A stretch of DNA of 48,729 nt, from positions 1 to 48,729 of the IMG/VR virus record IMGVR_UViG_3300037247_000638; one strand, 5' to 3'. This DNA comes from a virus. Shown here one piece after another: positions 27,685-37,385 of this stretch. How positions within the stretch are numbered: position 1 is the first letter of the stretch; each line of letters starts with the position of its first letter. Made by a program: the position numbers and the translations under genes. The notes under the pieces are model-generated. The model was not told the DNA's origin and did not search any database. It worked only from the letters and a program-made list of their open reading frames with translations.

Positions 27685-27846
27685 ATGGCGAAGAAGGAAC
27701 GTGATGTATATAGGGAGTTCAGGGACATCGTTAAGGCTATAGAGCAGACAAGATTGCACTACACAAGATTGACGCAAGCCTATACGAGACTGGATAAAGA
27801 GATAAAGGAGTTAGAAGATGGCGAAGCTAGTAGACCTAGCAAGTAG
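27685..27846 (+). CDS. Short coiled-coil microprotein (53 aa)
   Basis: ATG 27685 is selected by AAAGGAGAAGAAA. Helical (VYREFRDIVKAIEQTRLHYTRLTQAYTRLDKEIKELEDG). Its end overlaps the adaptor gene by 29 bases. Function unknown; a small structural or assembly helper. Confidence 0.6.
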   Translation: MAKKERDVYREFRDIVKAIEQTRLHYTRLTQAYTRLDKEIKELEDGEASRPSK

Positions 27847-28495
27847 AGTAAATAACAAACTCGCCAGTGTGGGCGTGTCGATTCCGGGCGATGAAGAAAA
27901 AGTTGAATGGATGAATGATGCTCGCGAGGAATTTGCCACCATCACAGATTTCTTCTACGCGACAGGACTAGGCATTACAGATAGCACCAATAGTTATCCT
28001 ATCTCTGATTTTGTTGCCGCAACTCATGGAGACTATCTCAATCTCCTTCGTATATGGGTGCTCGATGAAGAGCATGGAATCAAGAGTTGGGAATGGATCA
28101 AGAATCAGATTTACTACAAGTGGAGAGGTTCCAGTGCCGCGACAACCAGATTCGCATATCAGGATTCCCCTACCACGTTCTCTCTGTATCCCCCAGCAGA
28201 AACACATACCGCAGAGAATCTTAGGGTAGCGTATTCATATGTGCCTGCTAGGATGGTTTATGGCGGTGCCGAATTAGGGACATGGTACACAGAGGACATT
28301 CCCGAGCCCCGAATAGTCCACAAAGCCATAGTCAACTTCTGTGTGGGCTCTATATTCGTCAAGATGGGAGAGACAGTAAAGGGGAAGACGTACATAGATG
28401 ATGCCAGATTAGCGTTCAGGGCTTTTGCAATGGATAATCTGATAAATAGGGCAGCGGACTGGAAAATAACTCAACCAGACCTATATGTGACCTAA
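27818..28495 (+). CDS. Head-tail adaptor-like protein
   Basis: 225 residues beginning AKLVDLASRVNNKLASVGVSI.. and including WMNDAREEFATITDFF, DYLNLLRIWVLDEEHGIKSWEWIKNQIYYKWRG, and FSLYPPAETHTAENLRVAYSYVPARM. This helix-then-beta arrangement and position before the nozzle resemble podovirus adaptor proteins that dock on the portal. AAGGAGTTAGAAG precedes the ATG. Confidence 0.65.
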   Translation: MAKLVDLASRVNNKLASVGVSIPGDEEKVEWMNDAREEFATITDFFYATGLGITDSTNSYPISDFVAATHGDYLNLLRIWVLDEEHGIKSWEWIKNQIYYKWRGSSAATTRFAYQDSPTTFSLYPPAETHTAENLRVAYSYVPARMVYGGAELGTWYTEDIPEPRIVHKAIVNFCVGSIFVKMGETVKGKTYIDDARLAFRAFAMDNLINRAADWKITQPDLYVT

Positions 28496-30864
28496 TGCCA
28501 CTGATAAGAGCGGGTTCAGAAAATTACTTGTACATGTTGCCTCAACTCGGAGGCATCATGGAGAATGCTAATATTTTCTCTCCAGCCCTTGAAGGGTTCT
28601 GCTCAGTACTCACCAATGTTAATTTTGATGAGAAGGGAAGCTGGACGGGAGTTCTTGGCTATAGTAGATATACGTCTGGTCATATTGTGACTAATAAGGC
28701 ACTGGTCTGGCTGAATAAATTCTACAAATCAGATGGCCTCGCGGCAGAGGAACTTGTTCTTATAGATGCCACGACCTGCGATCTCTATGAGAATAACAAT
28801 TTTGGCACCCCGTCATTTTCTAAGGTGACTTGGCCTGACTCTGGCGTAGAGTGGGCTACTGGAAAGAAACACGATTCAGTAGTTATCGGAGATAATGTGG
28901 TAATTGTGGATGGTGATGGAGTTGGAGTACGTTATCCATTGCGTTCAGATACTACTTATGCTGCTGTGCTGTATCAGCTTGGCATCAGGGTTAAGCCCAC
29001 AGAGCCATCAGTGTATTTAAACGTATCTGTTGTCGCGGATAAATTCACTGTGAATCAACCATATTGGTATGTGATTGTTTATGTCAATGACAGAGGATTC
29101 ACCTCTAATCGCAGCATATCCGCTGGATTCACTTGCCCAGAAGAAATATTAGCAGTAGCCGATGCCTCTGGATTCTCTGTTGGAGACACTTTGTATGGAG
29201 TCACATCTACTAAAACAGCAGAAGTGACTTTCGTTTCTGATGATGGAGCTTCTATCCATACTCTTGGCATAAAGGATTCAACGGGAGCATTCACAGATGG
29301 TGAGGATATAAAGGTTCCTGATTCCGGGGGTTCAGTTATCTCCACAGCCGTTGGCACTAATTCAACCAAGATAGAAGTGCAGATACAGGATATTTCTGTT
29401 TCAAGCGAGGATTCATGTGAAGCAGAAGGACATGCTATCGTATTTGGAGATCATACTAATATTAATACAGTTTCAGTCGATTCGGGGCATGATATAAAGA
29501 CAGGAGATAAAATTTGGGCTCCTGGGGGCTCAAACAAATCATGGGCCGCAACTATAACAGAGGCAGCTTCTATCTTCCTTATATTTGATGGAGAACCACA
29601 AAATTTTAACGATAATGATGATATATATGCTGGTTCCCGTAAATTTGTACATCGCGGAGATGGTCAATATGGGCCATTCTATCATTATGCCACGATTCGT
29701 AAGGGGGCTACAACTTATGGTGATGCTGGTGGTGGGGCACTGGATGAAGACCTTATAGCCTATGAGACAGAACATGATGCCCCAGAAGAAGGACAGTCAG
29801 TTGTCTGTTTTGCCAACGATGTGCTATGGATGGCAAAAAGGGACAAGGTGATATTTAGTCGTGCTGGTGATGACTGGGAAGCGTTCCCCGAAGATAATCA
29901 ATTCTCAGCGGAGTTCAACACTGGTGGGGCGATAATGGCATTGATACCATTCAACAACGCCGTATTGGTCGTTGGAGAAAGGGAAGTTATTCGAGTTGTC
30001 GGGAATACGCCGGAATCAGTAGCCAGGACAAAGATACCTGGTCTTCCCGGTTGTGTATCCAAGGAATCCGTGATGATAGGAGATGGCTTCGTCGGGTGGT
30101 ATGCTGGTCTGGAGAACGGGCTCATAGCTTATGATGGAACAAGGGTTCATTACCTCACTAAGGGAGTTCTTGACGACACTATTGCAGACATAGCGAATGA
30201 GAGCGACATCGTATGCGAGTATGCGAATAGGAAGGTATATCTATCCTATACAGATGATTCTGGTAACACCGATAAGAATACTTACACGTTGGTACTCGAC
30301 TTGTATCACAGCGATTTCCAATCGAGAAGATTCGCTTGGTACAAACTTGGGTTTGGCTTCAGGAGCATAGGGTACAGGAATGGTGCTGGAGATAACGATC
30401 AGGTGATTGTCGGCTCGATATTCTCATCGGGAAATCTGACAGTCGCATCCCATATCTATGAAATAGAGAAGAGAGATACTTTTTTATTCTACATCCTTGA
30501 TTACACTCGTGCTGTCAAGACGCTTCCCAATGAATGCGGATTCCCCCTTCACAGAAAACTCTTTCACGGCTGCGTCCTATCTCTTGCGGATATAGACACC
30601 ACAGATGCCCTGAAGATAGCTGTTACCGTCCACGTTGATGGAGTAGAGATAATGACGGTTACAAGCACAATAACAGGTTCTCCGTATACACAGAAAGAAC
30701 AATACTTTTCTTTCATGGACAGCAGCAATCAGCTTCCGACTGGCAGGAATATTGAAATCGAGATAGAAATGACCGAAGCAGTTTTTGGAGACACGCTTGA
30801 TGCCAGGGCGACAATACGAAGAGTGGGGATTCACTTCAAGTCTATTCCTTGGGACATACCATGA
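28495..30864 (+). CDS. Tail nozzle / head-closure protein
   Basis: 789 residues, almost entirely beta-strand, with propeller-like repeats. The block KVIFSRAGDDWEAFPEDNQF, GGAIMALIPFNNAVLVVGEREVIRVVG, LPGCVSKESVMIGDGFVGWYAGLENGLIAYDG is characteristic of phage stabilisation/nozzle proteins that seal the portal in short-tailed phages. Starts on the adaptor stop (TAATG). Confidence 0.8.
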   Translation: MPLIRAGSENYLYMLPQLGGIMENANIFSPALEGFCSVLTNVNFDEKGSWTGVLGYSRYTSGHIVTNKALVWLNKFYKSDGLAAEELVLIDATTCDLYENNNFGTPSFSKVTWPDSGVEWATGKKHDSVVIGDNVVIVDGDGVGVRYPLRSDTTYAAVLYQLGIRVKPTEPSVYLNVSVVADKFTVNQPYWYVIVYVNDRGFTSNRSISAGFTCPEEILAVADASGFSVGDTLYGVTSTKTAEVTFVSDDGASIHTLGIKDSTGAFTDGEDIKVPDSGGSVISTAVGTNSTKIEVQIQDISVSSEDSCEAEGHAIVFGDHTNINTVSVDSGHDIKTGDKIWAPGGSNKSWAATITEAASIFLIFDGEPQNFNDNDDIYAGSRKFVHRGDGQYGPFYHYATIRKGATTYGDAGGGALDEDLIAYETEHDAPEEGQSVVCFANDVLWMAKRDKVIFSRAGDDWEAFPEDNQFSAEFNTGGAIMALIPFNNAVLVVGEREVIRVVGNTPESVARTKIPGLPGCVSKESVMIGDGFVGWYAGLENGLIAYDGTRVHYLTKGVLDDTIADIANESDIVCEYANRKVYLSYTDDSGNTDKNTYTLVLDLYHSDFQSRRFAWYKLGFGFRSIGYRNGAGDNDQVIVGSIFSSGNLTVASHIYEIEKRDTFLFYILDYTRAVKTLPNECGFPLHRKLFHGCVLSLADIDTTDALKIAVTVHVDGVEIMTVTSTITGSPYTQKEQYFSFMDSSNQLPTGRNIEIEIEMTEAVFGDTLDARATIRRVGIHFKSIPWDIP

Positions 30865-31418
30865 AATTAGAGCGATCAGGAATACCAGAGGTAGACAGGG
30901 TGATAGAGCAAATAGAGATAGCTCTTAACGTCAAGCAACTGCGTTCCGTGAAGATTACTGATAGCGAGAAGTCGGTCTACTTCCCTTACGTGATGGAGGG
31001 TGCAGGCCAAGAAACCACGACGACTACAGACTATTCCTACACTATCAGCGATATGACCAAGACATTCACGCTAGAAAGAAAGAGCTACGTCCGGGTGACT
31101 TTCAATGGAGTCTTTGGGAATGACACATTAGGCAAGGCTGTTCTTGTCGCATTTTTTGTCGATGGTAATCAAGATGGCAAATCAGCACAGGCCACTGCTC
31201 CTGCGAATGATTATAGGTTTATGCTGGGCCTCTATAACGTATTTGAGTTAGATAAAGGTGAGCATACGATAGCAGTAAGAATGAAGGTCGATGGGAATAC
31301 AGGGTATTCTTTTGCTAACAGGGTGTTAGTCGTCGAGCCAGTAGATAAACCCACGCACCAACTTGAACACTTGGTATTTGACGGAGGTTTGGAATGGAAA
31401 AGATCGGGCTCAGCGTAG
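30861..31418 (+). CDS. Beta-sandwich tail protein (185 aa)
   Basis: ATG 30861 overlaps the nozzle stop. Sequence is beta-rich (TKTFTLERKSYVRVTFNGVFGNDTLGKAVLVAFFVDGNQDGK, then FELDKGEHTIAVRMKVDG). It has the look of a jelly-roll or immunoglobulin-like tail or fibre accessory domain. No family named. Confidence 0.68.
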   Translation: MKLERSGIPEVDRVIEQIEIALNVKQLRSVKITDSEKSVYFPYVMEGAGQETTTTTDYSYTISDMTKTFTLERKSYVRVTFNGVFGNDTLGKAVLVAFFVDGNQDGKSAQATAPANDYRFMLGLYNVFELDKGEHTIAVRMKVDGNTGYSFANRVLVVEPVDKPTHQLEHLVFDGGLEWKRSGSA

Positions 31419-31876
31419 AGTGGATCGGCGAGACAAATTGGGAACTACTACCACAATTAAGGCCACTTGTAGAGAAGTTCAAAGTCAAAGCAAAATCGGA
31501 TTTAGATGTGAATGTCATATTGACTGGGATGCTCAGATGCCTTGTGGACGAGACCTTTCGCGTCTTGGTTGCTAGAAACGGTGATGGGCCTGTTGGTTAT
31601 TCAGTGGTTCAGATGTCAGCTAATCCCCCTTGGCATCCACCTACGTTATATATATTACAGGGGTACAGTGCTCCTGGATACAGGGAAGCGACAGAAAAAG
31701 GAATGAAAAAGATAGAGGCATGGGCGCGTGAGTGGAAAGTCAAGCGTATCGTTGCAGAAACTAAGCGATTTTCCAGTTTAGTGGGAATGAATAAGTTGCT
31801 CAAACTGGCACCCATGACTGCTACTATCGTTAAAGAATTAAAGTACTACAAACGGAGAACTCCAAATGCCGATTAA
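31394..31876 (+). CDS. Degenerate acetyltransferase-like virion-module protein
   Basis: 160 residues. VLVARNGDGPVGYSVVQMS and LYILQGYSAPGYREATEKGMKKIEAWAREWKVKRIVAET have GNAT-like secondary structure, with GYREA in place of the acetyl-CoA loop, so the catalytic signature is incomplete. Short-tailed phages often carry an acetyltransferase-like internal protein here. GGAGGTTTGGA precedes the ATG. Confidence 0.55.
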   Translation: MEKIGLSVEWIGETNWELLPQLRPLVEKFKVKAKSDLDVNVILTGMLRCLVDETFRVLVARNGDGPVGYSVVQMSANPPWHPPTLYILQGYSAPGYREATEKGMKKIEAWAREWKVKRIVAETKRFSSLVGMNKLLKLAPMTATIVKELKYYKRRTPNAD

Positions 31877-32393
31877 CACATCTCCAGCAGCTTTCGTTGA
31901 TCCAGGCCCTCAATTCTACGCTCCCCCAGCCTGGGCAACTCAAGACCTATGGAAGTCTATGAATGTCAGTGCCCAGCGTAGGGGCGACATAGAAGGAATA
32001 TTAGAAATGATGATGGAGCGTCCTGGTCAATTCCAGAAACCAGTCTCAGATGCCTTCAATCGGTCATTTGCTCAATACACCAATCCCGTAAAACGCTTTG
32101 GTGGAATATCACAGTCTGGTCGGGCGCAACTCCAACAGATGCTCAGAGGCAAGAAGGGGTCAGCTATCAGGCAGATGCTTATGGGACGTCAGGGCATCCA
32201 GCAGAGGGGAAGAGAGGGGATTATTGGTTTGATGAAGGCAACCCCATCACCAGCCGATGTGATGAATCTGCTCAATCCAGAGATTACCTCTCGGCAGAAG
32301 GCATACTATGACCAGCAAGCAACGGAGATGAGGGCAGCTACAGCACTAGCTGGTGCAAGTAGCGGTGGCGGTGGAGGCGGGGGAGGCAAATAA
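31866..32393 (+). CDS. Internal virion protein candidate with polyglycine tail (175 aa)
   Basis: Helical, Met/Gln/Arg-rich (MMMERPGQFQKPVSDAFNRSFAQYTNPVKRFGG, then RAQLQQMLRGKKGSAIRQMLMGRQG), ending in Ser plus eight glycines and Lys. It is coupled by TAATG to the next gene. Composition resembles ejected internal proteins of podoviruses. Exact function unknown. Confidence 0.6.
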   Translation: MPINTSPAAFVDPGPQFYAPPAWATQDLWKSMNVSAQRRGDIEGILEMMMERPGQFQKPVSDAFNRSFAQYTNPVKRFGGISQSGRAQLQQMLRGKKGSAIRQMLMGRQGIQQRGREGIIGLMKATPSPADVMNLLNPEITSRQKAYYDQQATEMRAATALAGASSGGGGGGGGK

Positions 32394-33430
32394 TGGCTAC
32401 TTTCCCTTGGCAACCACAGAATTTTGATTTAACTAAGGTCACACCCGGAAATTCGTTCCCTTCCGGTGGAATTGATGTGGGGCAGATAGACCCGTGGGGG
32501 CGCAACCCCCCAGATTGGAGCTTTAATAAAGTCAACCAACTAGGGGGACAGCAACTCCCTGATTGGGGCGGCCAAAATACCCCAGATGGATTGCAACTAT
32601 TAGGTGGCGGCGGCGATAGTTTATTCGACCCTATCAGAACAGGACAGGATATTTGGGATCAGTGGCCTGGGGGCAAGCAGCCTGGATGGGAGAACCTTCC
32701 TATGATAGGCCCAGCCCAGCAACGCTTCCGCACGGAATATCTTGATCTTCTGAGACAGTATTCAGGTAAGCAGCAGCAGTATGGTGAGGTGATGTGGCCT
32801 CGCTTTAGGGGTATGGTAGATGACCCTATGGCGACTTTGGGACAATATTTACCCCAGATGGAATCACAGTTTAGGTCGAATCTATCAGGCACATTACAGC
32901 AGATGCGCGGCGCGCAGGGAGCCAATCTTGCCCAGCGTGGATTTGGAGTGGGGTCAAGAGGTGGGGGGCCACAACTCCAAGCCAATCTACAGAGAAGAAT
33001 GGGCCAGGCGGGCGCGTGGGGCGACTTTGCAACGCAACAGACACAGAATCTACAACAAATCAGAGAACAGGGACTAACGGGATTAAGGGAGATTGCTGGT
33101 GATACTCCAGGGGTAACTGAAACGATAAAGTCTGTTACGCCCCAGATAACGTCGGCTATTTCGGGGCAATCAAGCCTAGCGCAGGCAACAACAATAGACA
33201 ACATGAAACGCCAGATACAGCAGATGCAACAGAATCAAACTGGTGGAGATGGAGGAAAAGGACTTATGGGACCGCTTATGGCTGGTGGTGGGTTATTGCT
33301 GGGAGCGGCTACAGGAGGACTTGCAACCGCAGCACCACTAGGTGTTTCTCCGTTAGTAGGAGCAGGTGTAGGAGCAGCAATAGGTGGTGGATTAGGAGGC
33401 ATAGCAGGACAAGCCTCGGGAGGTAAATAA
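32393..33430 (+). CDS. Internal virion / DNA-ejection protein with glycine-zipper membrane segment
   Basis: 345 residues. A Trp/Pro/Gly-rich N-terminal region is followed by long Gln-rich helices (QQYGEVMWPRFRGM, QSNLQRRMGQAGAW-type). The C-terminal 60 residues are Gly/Ala-rich (LMAGGGLLLGAATGGLATAAPL, AGVGAAIGGGLGGIAG). The GxxxG/AxxxG pattern suits insertion into the host membrane as an ejection channel. Confidence 0.65.
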   Translation: MATFPWQPQNFDLTKVTPGNSFPSGGIDVGQIDPWGRNPPDWSFNKVNQLGGQQLPDWGGQNTPDGLQLLGGGGDSLFDPIRTGQDIWDQWPGGKQPGWENLPMIGPAQQRFRTEYLDLLRQYSGKQQQYGEVMWPRFRGMVDDPMATLGQYLPQMESQFRSNLSGTLQQMRGAQGANLAQRGFGVGSRGGGPQLQANLQRRMGQAGAWGDFATQQTQNLQQIREQGLTGLREIAGDTPGVTETIKSVTPQITSAISGQSSLAQATTIDNMKRQIQQMQQNQTGGDGGKGLMGPLMAGGGLLLGAATGGLATAAPLGVSPLVGAGVGAAIGGGLGGIAGQASGGK

Positions 33431-33431
33431 G

Positions 33432-33749
33432 ATGGCTAAGAAGAAAAGAAGGCAACAGGATTGGAGTTGGCTTATGGCATTGCTGGGGGCATTGCCTCAG
33501 TATGCTAATCTTGGAATGAATCTGGGGATGCTGGGACCTAAGATAGAAGCCTCAAAAACAGCGACAGAATTGAAAGGATTACAGATTGCGCAACAGCCAG
33601 ATATAGCTGCGACTCGTGCAGCCGATCTGGGCATAAAACAAAGTAAAGCGGATTGGCTTGGTCAATTAAGCGGAGAAGAACTCGATGCCTATTACAATAG
33701 GAATCTCAGTGGTCTTGGTGGATTAGGGAACTGGCTTACTGGAGAATAA
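33432..33749 (+). CDS. Hypothetical virion protein (105 aa)
   Basis: Basic start (AKKKRRQQDW), a hydrophobic stretch (SWLMALLGALPQYANLGMNLGML), then a helical region. GGGAGGTAAATAAG precedes the ATG. It sits between two internal virion candidates and is probably part of that complex. Confidence 0.62.
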   Translation: MAKKKRRQQDWSWLMALLGALPQYANLGMNLGMLGPKIEASKTATELKGLQIAQQPDIAATRAADLGIKQSKADWLGQLSGEELDAYYNRNLSGLGGLGNWLTGE

Positions 33750-33750
33750 C

Positions 33751-36700
33751 ATGCCTCCGATCAATCCCTTAGCCTGGAATATGCCTGAGGTAGACCCTAC
33801 GTTGCCGCCAGATATTGCTGATTTCATACGGGCATCAATTCCACCCGATCCACCCCTGCGCCCTGAGCAAATGGGATTTCCTCGGCAATACATGAATGAA
33901 GCTCAGGAGGCATTCAAATATGGGGCTACTTGGTCGCTTCCAGAACAAAAGCGTTTGGAATTAGCGGAGCAAAAATGGCCGGGCGTTTATCGCGCCTTAC
34001 TCGGACTAGAAGATTCAACGAGTTTTGCGGCCAATCTTGCCACTGAAGTAGGTGGGGACATCATTGATACCTTCAGTCGTCCATCCACTTGGTTGGGAAT
34101 GTATGCAGGGCAACAGATATTAAAGGATGCCCCTGCGCTTCTTCAGGAAAAAGCACCACGGCTTTGGGATCAGTTTGTTAGACCGCGCACCCTAAAACAA
34201 CCGTTTGGAATACAGGACATCATCAAGCGTCCATTCACTGGAGAGGATCTTATTGGTAAAGGAATACGTGCTGGAATAGCACCATCTGAAGATATACTTG
34301 CCGGAATGACTTCCAAAGAAAAGGGCGTAATATCGAATATACTCCAGAGATTAGCGAGTGAAGGAGGATTCGCCGATCTGCCTACTCGTAAGGAGATTGC
34401 TGCCCTTGCAGCAAAAGAAGGCAAAACAGTAGCACAATTTATTAAAGAAGGGGGTGTTGCCAAAATAGCAGCGGCAATCTCTAAAACGGTTGCTCCAAAA
34501 GGAGTTGTCAGCCAATTCCCAGAGGCAGTCAAAGAATCACCAGAAACGCTTCCTGGCTTCAAGGAATTCTTAACTCCAGCAACCACAAAGGGCGAAGTAC
34601 TATCTAAAATACTTGCCCTAGAGGACTACAAAAAGATCCATACAGTTGTTACAGATCAAGAAGTCCAACGATTGGCAAAGAGTATGGTGGGCAAAGACCC
34701 TGCACAGGCTCAGTTGTTTGCTCTCGATCCAAAAAGGATTGATAAACCTTCTGCCGCAGTGGGGATAGAACTCCTTCGGTATTATCAGGACAGGGGCGAC
34801 TTTGAATCAGCGTTGGCTATTCTTGACCCACTATCAGATAAATTTACTAAGGCGGGCCAGACAGTTCAGGCTGCTAAACTCTACGCCCACCTGAAACCAG
34901 AGGCGGTCCTACTCAAAGCACAGAAGATAATAAATCAAGCCAATAAAAGTCGTTGGGCTTGGCAAAAACAACTTAACCTCGATGAATCCACAGCAAGGCA
35001 GTTAAGTGAATTGTCTAAGCAGGCCCAAGGGGCGACAGGCGATCTCCAGTTAGAATTGCAGGAACAGATACAAAGCACATTGCAGCAGTTGAAACCAACG
35101 AGTTTCCTGCAAAGAGTCGAATCGACACAGACCATTGCTCAGCTTCTCAACCCCAAAACACTCGTCAGAAATATTATGGGAAATGAAATCTTCTGGAGGA
35201 TAGACCGTCTTTCCCATTATGTTGCCACCCCAATAGATTGGGCAAGAAGTAAGATTACTGGAGGGGAAAGGTACATAACATTCAAAAGTGCAAAAACGGG
35301 ACAATGGTGGGAGAGTTGGTTCAAAGGAGCGAAACCTTTTTCTAAGGGTATAGCCAAGGGAGGGAAGCAGGCATTGGAGGGAACATCGAGACACGGAACT
35401 AAATTCAGTCTTCGGGCTCCTTCATTCAAAAGCAGATGGAACCCAATGCGTTATCTTGAAAAGGCTATGAGTGTTGGATTACGTTCTTTCGATACTGCTG
35501 CATATGAAAGAGCTAGAACACAGACAATTAATGAACTGGCATATCTCAAGGCACTCAACGAAGGATTGAAAGGGAAAGCACTCAATGAAGCAGCTAAAAG
35601 ATATGCTACGGGTGTTAATGAATCTATCCTCCAGACAGCAGAAAAATATGGCACTTACGCGATCTATGAGGACGACAATGTGCTCTCGTTGGGTTTTGGT
35701 AAGTTAAAAAATGTCCTCAATCTAGGCAAACCTTTTGGGATAGGTAGTATGACGACTAAATATCCTCGTATTCCTGGGGCACTAATTATGAGAGCGTTGG
35801 AATATAGCCCTGCTGGCTTCCTAAAGTCAGCATATCAAATCGCCAAACCATTTGCAAAATATGGGAAGGAAGGAACTGGCAAAATCCCTGTTAGGGAAAT
35901 TGAGTTGGCTTTATCGAGAGCGATTGTGGGGACTCTTGGCTTCACAGGTATGGGATATTTTTTGGCTAGAAAGGGTATCATCACTGGAGAACGAGATCCG
36001 AACAGAAGAGTATACGCCTTTGAGAGAGAGCTAGGAGGGGGGCAATATCAGGTAGAAATAGACAAACTGACTAGATGGGTCCGAAGTGGATTTAAGGAAG
36101 AGGCACTTGCTCCACAAATCGGGGACAGAAAATATACCTATGACTGGGCTCAGCCCCTTGCTGTATCTCTTTCTATAGGAGCGAATATGCAGCAAAACGT
36201 CGAGCGTAATGCCCTAGAAGAGGAGAAAAAAGGCATCTTCGCGGGGACTCCTGGTGTTGTTGCCACCTCAATCGCTGGTGGCATAAAGACATTGACTGAG
36301 CAACCCCTAGTATCTGGAGTCCAAAAATTATTCAGCAAGAAAGATCCTGTTGAAGGCTTGGTGGAAGTTATTGCCGGAATGCCATCGAGTTTCGTCCCGA
36401 CAGCTCTTAATCAGGTAGGACAACTCGAAGATAATGTACAATTAGAAACCTACGATCAAAGCATTTTCAAGAAGGCACTGAAAATGGCAAAAGCAAAAAT
36501 GCCCAAGATAATAAGGAAGCGATTGCCGGGGCAAGAACTACCGAAGAGATATACTGTTTTCGGAGAAGAGAAGAAAAGATTTGAAAAACCGTCGGCCTTC
36601 AATGTGATGTTCAATCCAGGATTTGTCTCTACTTTCAATCCCACTCCAGCAGCACAGATGGTTCTTGAAATATACAATGCTACTGGAGAGACAAAGCAGA

Positions 36701-37107
36701 TGCCCTTAATCGCCCCCAGAAGGTTGACTTTCTACGGGAAGGAATTCCCTCTTGATGGTCAAAGAATATCCACCTTCCAGCGAAATATTGGAGAGACCAC
36801 ACAGAGAGCTTTTGAAAAACTGGCAGAGCATAAAGGCTTCGGCAAATTAGACAACTTTGAAAAGGCAAATAAACTCAACCTCATACTGAGTAATATATTC
36901 GAGGCAGAGAAATTCGCAATCCTTACAAAACAAGAGAGACAATTCCTCTGGAAGAATATCTCCCCCAAACAACAGAAAAATCTAATGATGAGACTCAGAA
37001 GGGCAACACAATGGCAATCTCCAGAAAGGAGAAAGGCCAAGAAAGATATTAGCGAACTGATAGTCCCCCCTAGAACCTCAAACGTACTCGCAGGAAACTT
37101 AGGATGA
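33751..37107 (+). CDS. Giant internal virion protein (1118 aa)
   Basis: The largest gene of the circle. The N-terminus is Pro-rich, then long helical stretches (TEVGGDIIDTFSRPS.., LQLELQEQIQSTLQQLKP..). A mid-region NPKTLVRNIMGNEIFWRIDRLSHYV near 470 recalls LPD-type domains of phage polyvalent proteins. No clear lysozyme or transglycosylase signature was found. Position at the end of the virion module and size fit an ejected core protein; a tape measure is less likely since no tail-tube genes are present. Confidence 0.65.
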   Translation: MPPINPLAWNMPEVDPTLPPDIADFIRASIPPDPPLRPEQMGFPRQYMNEAQEAFKYGATWSLPEQKRLELAEQKWPGVYRALLGLEDSTSFAANLATEVGGDIIDTFSRPSTWLGMYAGQQILKDAPALLQEKAPRLWDQFVRPRTLKQPFGIQDIIKRPFTGEDLIGKGIRAGIAPSEDILAGMTSKEKGVISNILQRLASEGGFADLPTRKEIAALAAKEGKTVAQFIKEGGVAKIAAAISKTVAPKGVVSQFPEAVKESPETLPGFKEFLTPATTKGEVLSKILALEDYKKIHTVVTDQEVQRLAKSMVGKDPAQAQLFALDPKRIDKPSAAVGIELLRYYQDRGDFESALAILDPLSDKFTKAGQTVQAAKLYAHLKPEAVLLKAQKIINQANKSRWAWQKQLNLDESTARQLSELSKQAQGATGDLQLELQEQIQSTLQQLKPTSFLQRVESTQTIAQLLNPKTLVRNIMGNEIFWRIDRLSHYVATPIDWARSKITGGERYITFKSAKTGQWWESWFKGAKPFSKGIAKGGKQALEGTSRHGTKFSLRAPSFKSRWNPMRYLEKAMSVGLRSFDTAAYERARTQTINELAYLKALNEGLKGKALNEAAKRYATGVNESILQTAEKYGTYAIYEDDNVLSLGFGKLKNVLNLGKPFGIGSMTTKYPRIPGALIMRALEYSPAGFLKSAYQIAKPFAKYGKEGTGKIPVREIELALSRAIVGTLGFTGMGYFLARKGIITGERDPNRRVYAFERELGGGQYQVEIDKLTRWVRSGFKEEALAPQIGDRKYTYDWAQPLAVSLSIGANMQQNVERNALEEEKKGIFAGTPGVVATSIAGGIKTLTEQPLVSGVQKLFSKKDPVEGLVEVIAGMPSSFVPTALNQVGQLEDNVQLETYDQSIFKKALKMAKAKMPKIIRKRLPGQELPKRYTVFGEEKKRFEKPSAFNVMFNPGFVSTFNPTPAAQMVLEIYNATGETKQMPLIAPRRLTFYGKEFPLDGQRISTFQRNIGETTQRAFEKLAEHKGFGKLDNFEKANKLNLILSNIFEAEKFAILTKQERQFLWKNISPKQQKNLMMRLRRATQWQSPERRKAKKDISELIVPPRTSNVLAGNLG

Positions 37108-37274
37108 AGGACAACGACCTCAAGACAGAATTCGCTATAGTCAAGACAGAACTTAAAAGCCTACAAGCACACTTCTCCAATCATCTCAGCGAGCACAAGA
37201 AGTTATATTGGCTGGTCGTTGCCATCCTACTGGAGGCAACATTACTTGTAGGTCTAAAATGTCTGTTTCCTTAA
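37104..37274 (+). CDS. XhlA-like membrane protein (56 aa)
   Basis: A 56-codon frame: N-terminal amphipathic coiled coil (KTEFAIVKTELKSLQAHFSNHLSEHKK) followed by one transmembrane helix (LYWLVVAILLEATLLVGLKCL). This is the layout of XhlA-type lysis accessory proteins, which work with a holin. Start overlaps the preceding stop. Confidence 0.65.
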   Translation: MKDNDLKTEFAIVKTELKSLQAHFSNHLSEHKKLYWLVVAILLEATLLVGLKCLFP

Positions 37275-37381
37275 TATGGGAGAGGTACTATGATGTCGCG
37301 GATTGGGTGTTGGGCATTCTACTTGCTGTTGGTATTGTGCTTATGTCTCACTGTATTGTGCGGGTACTTCATAAAGACTAG
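37259..37381 (+). CDS. Small membrane protein (40 aa)
   Basis: A 40-codon frame starting inside the XhlA-like gene end: SVSLIWERYYDVADWVLGILLAVGIVLMSHCIVRVLHKD, one transmembrane helix with basic end, a holin-like or spanin-like design. An overlapping hydrophobic frame upstream of the lipoprotein start (from 37290) is treated as a shadow. Confidence 0.5.
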   Translation: MSVSLIWERYYDVADWVLGILLAVGIVLMSHCIVRVLHKD

Positions 37382-37385
37382 ACAT

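Noticed and set aside
33751-37107. Tail tape-measure protein
   Set aside because: The size would fit, but no tail-tube, chaperone or sheath genes surround it and a short-tail nozzle is present; internal virion protein is preferred.
37290-37385. Upstream extension of the lipoprotein frame from 37290
   Set aside because: It overlaps the better supported 40-aa membrane gene and would place a second hydrophobic segment before a good signal peptide start at 37386.
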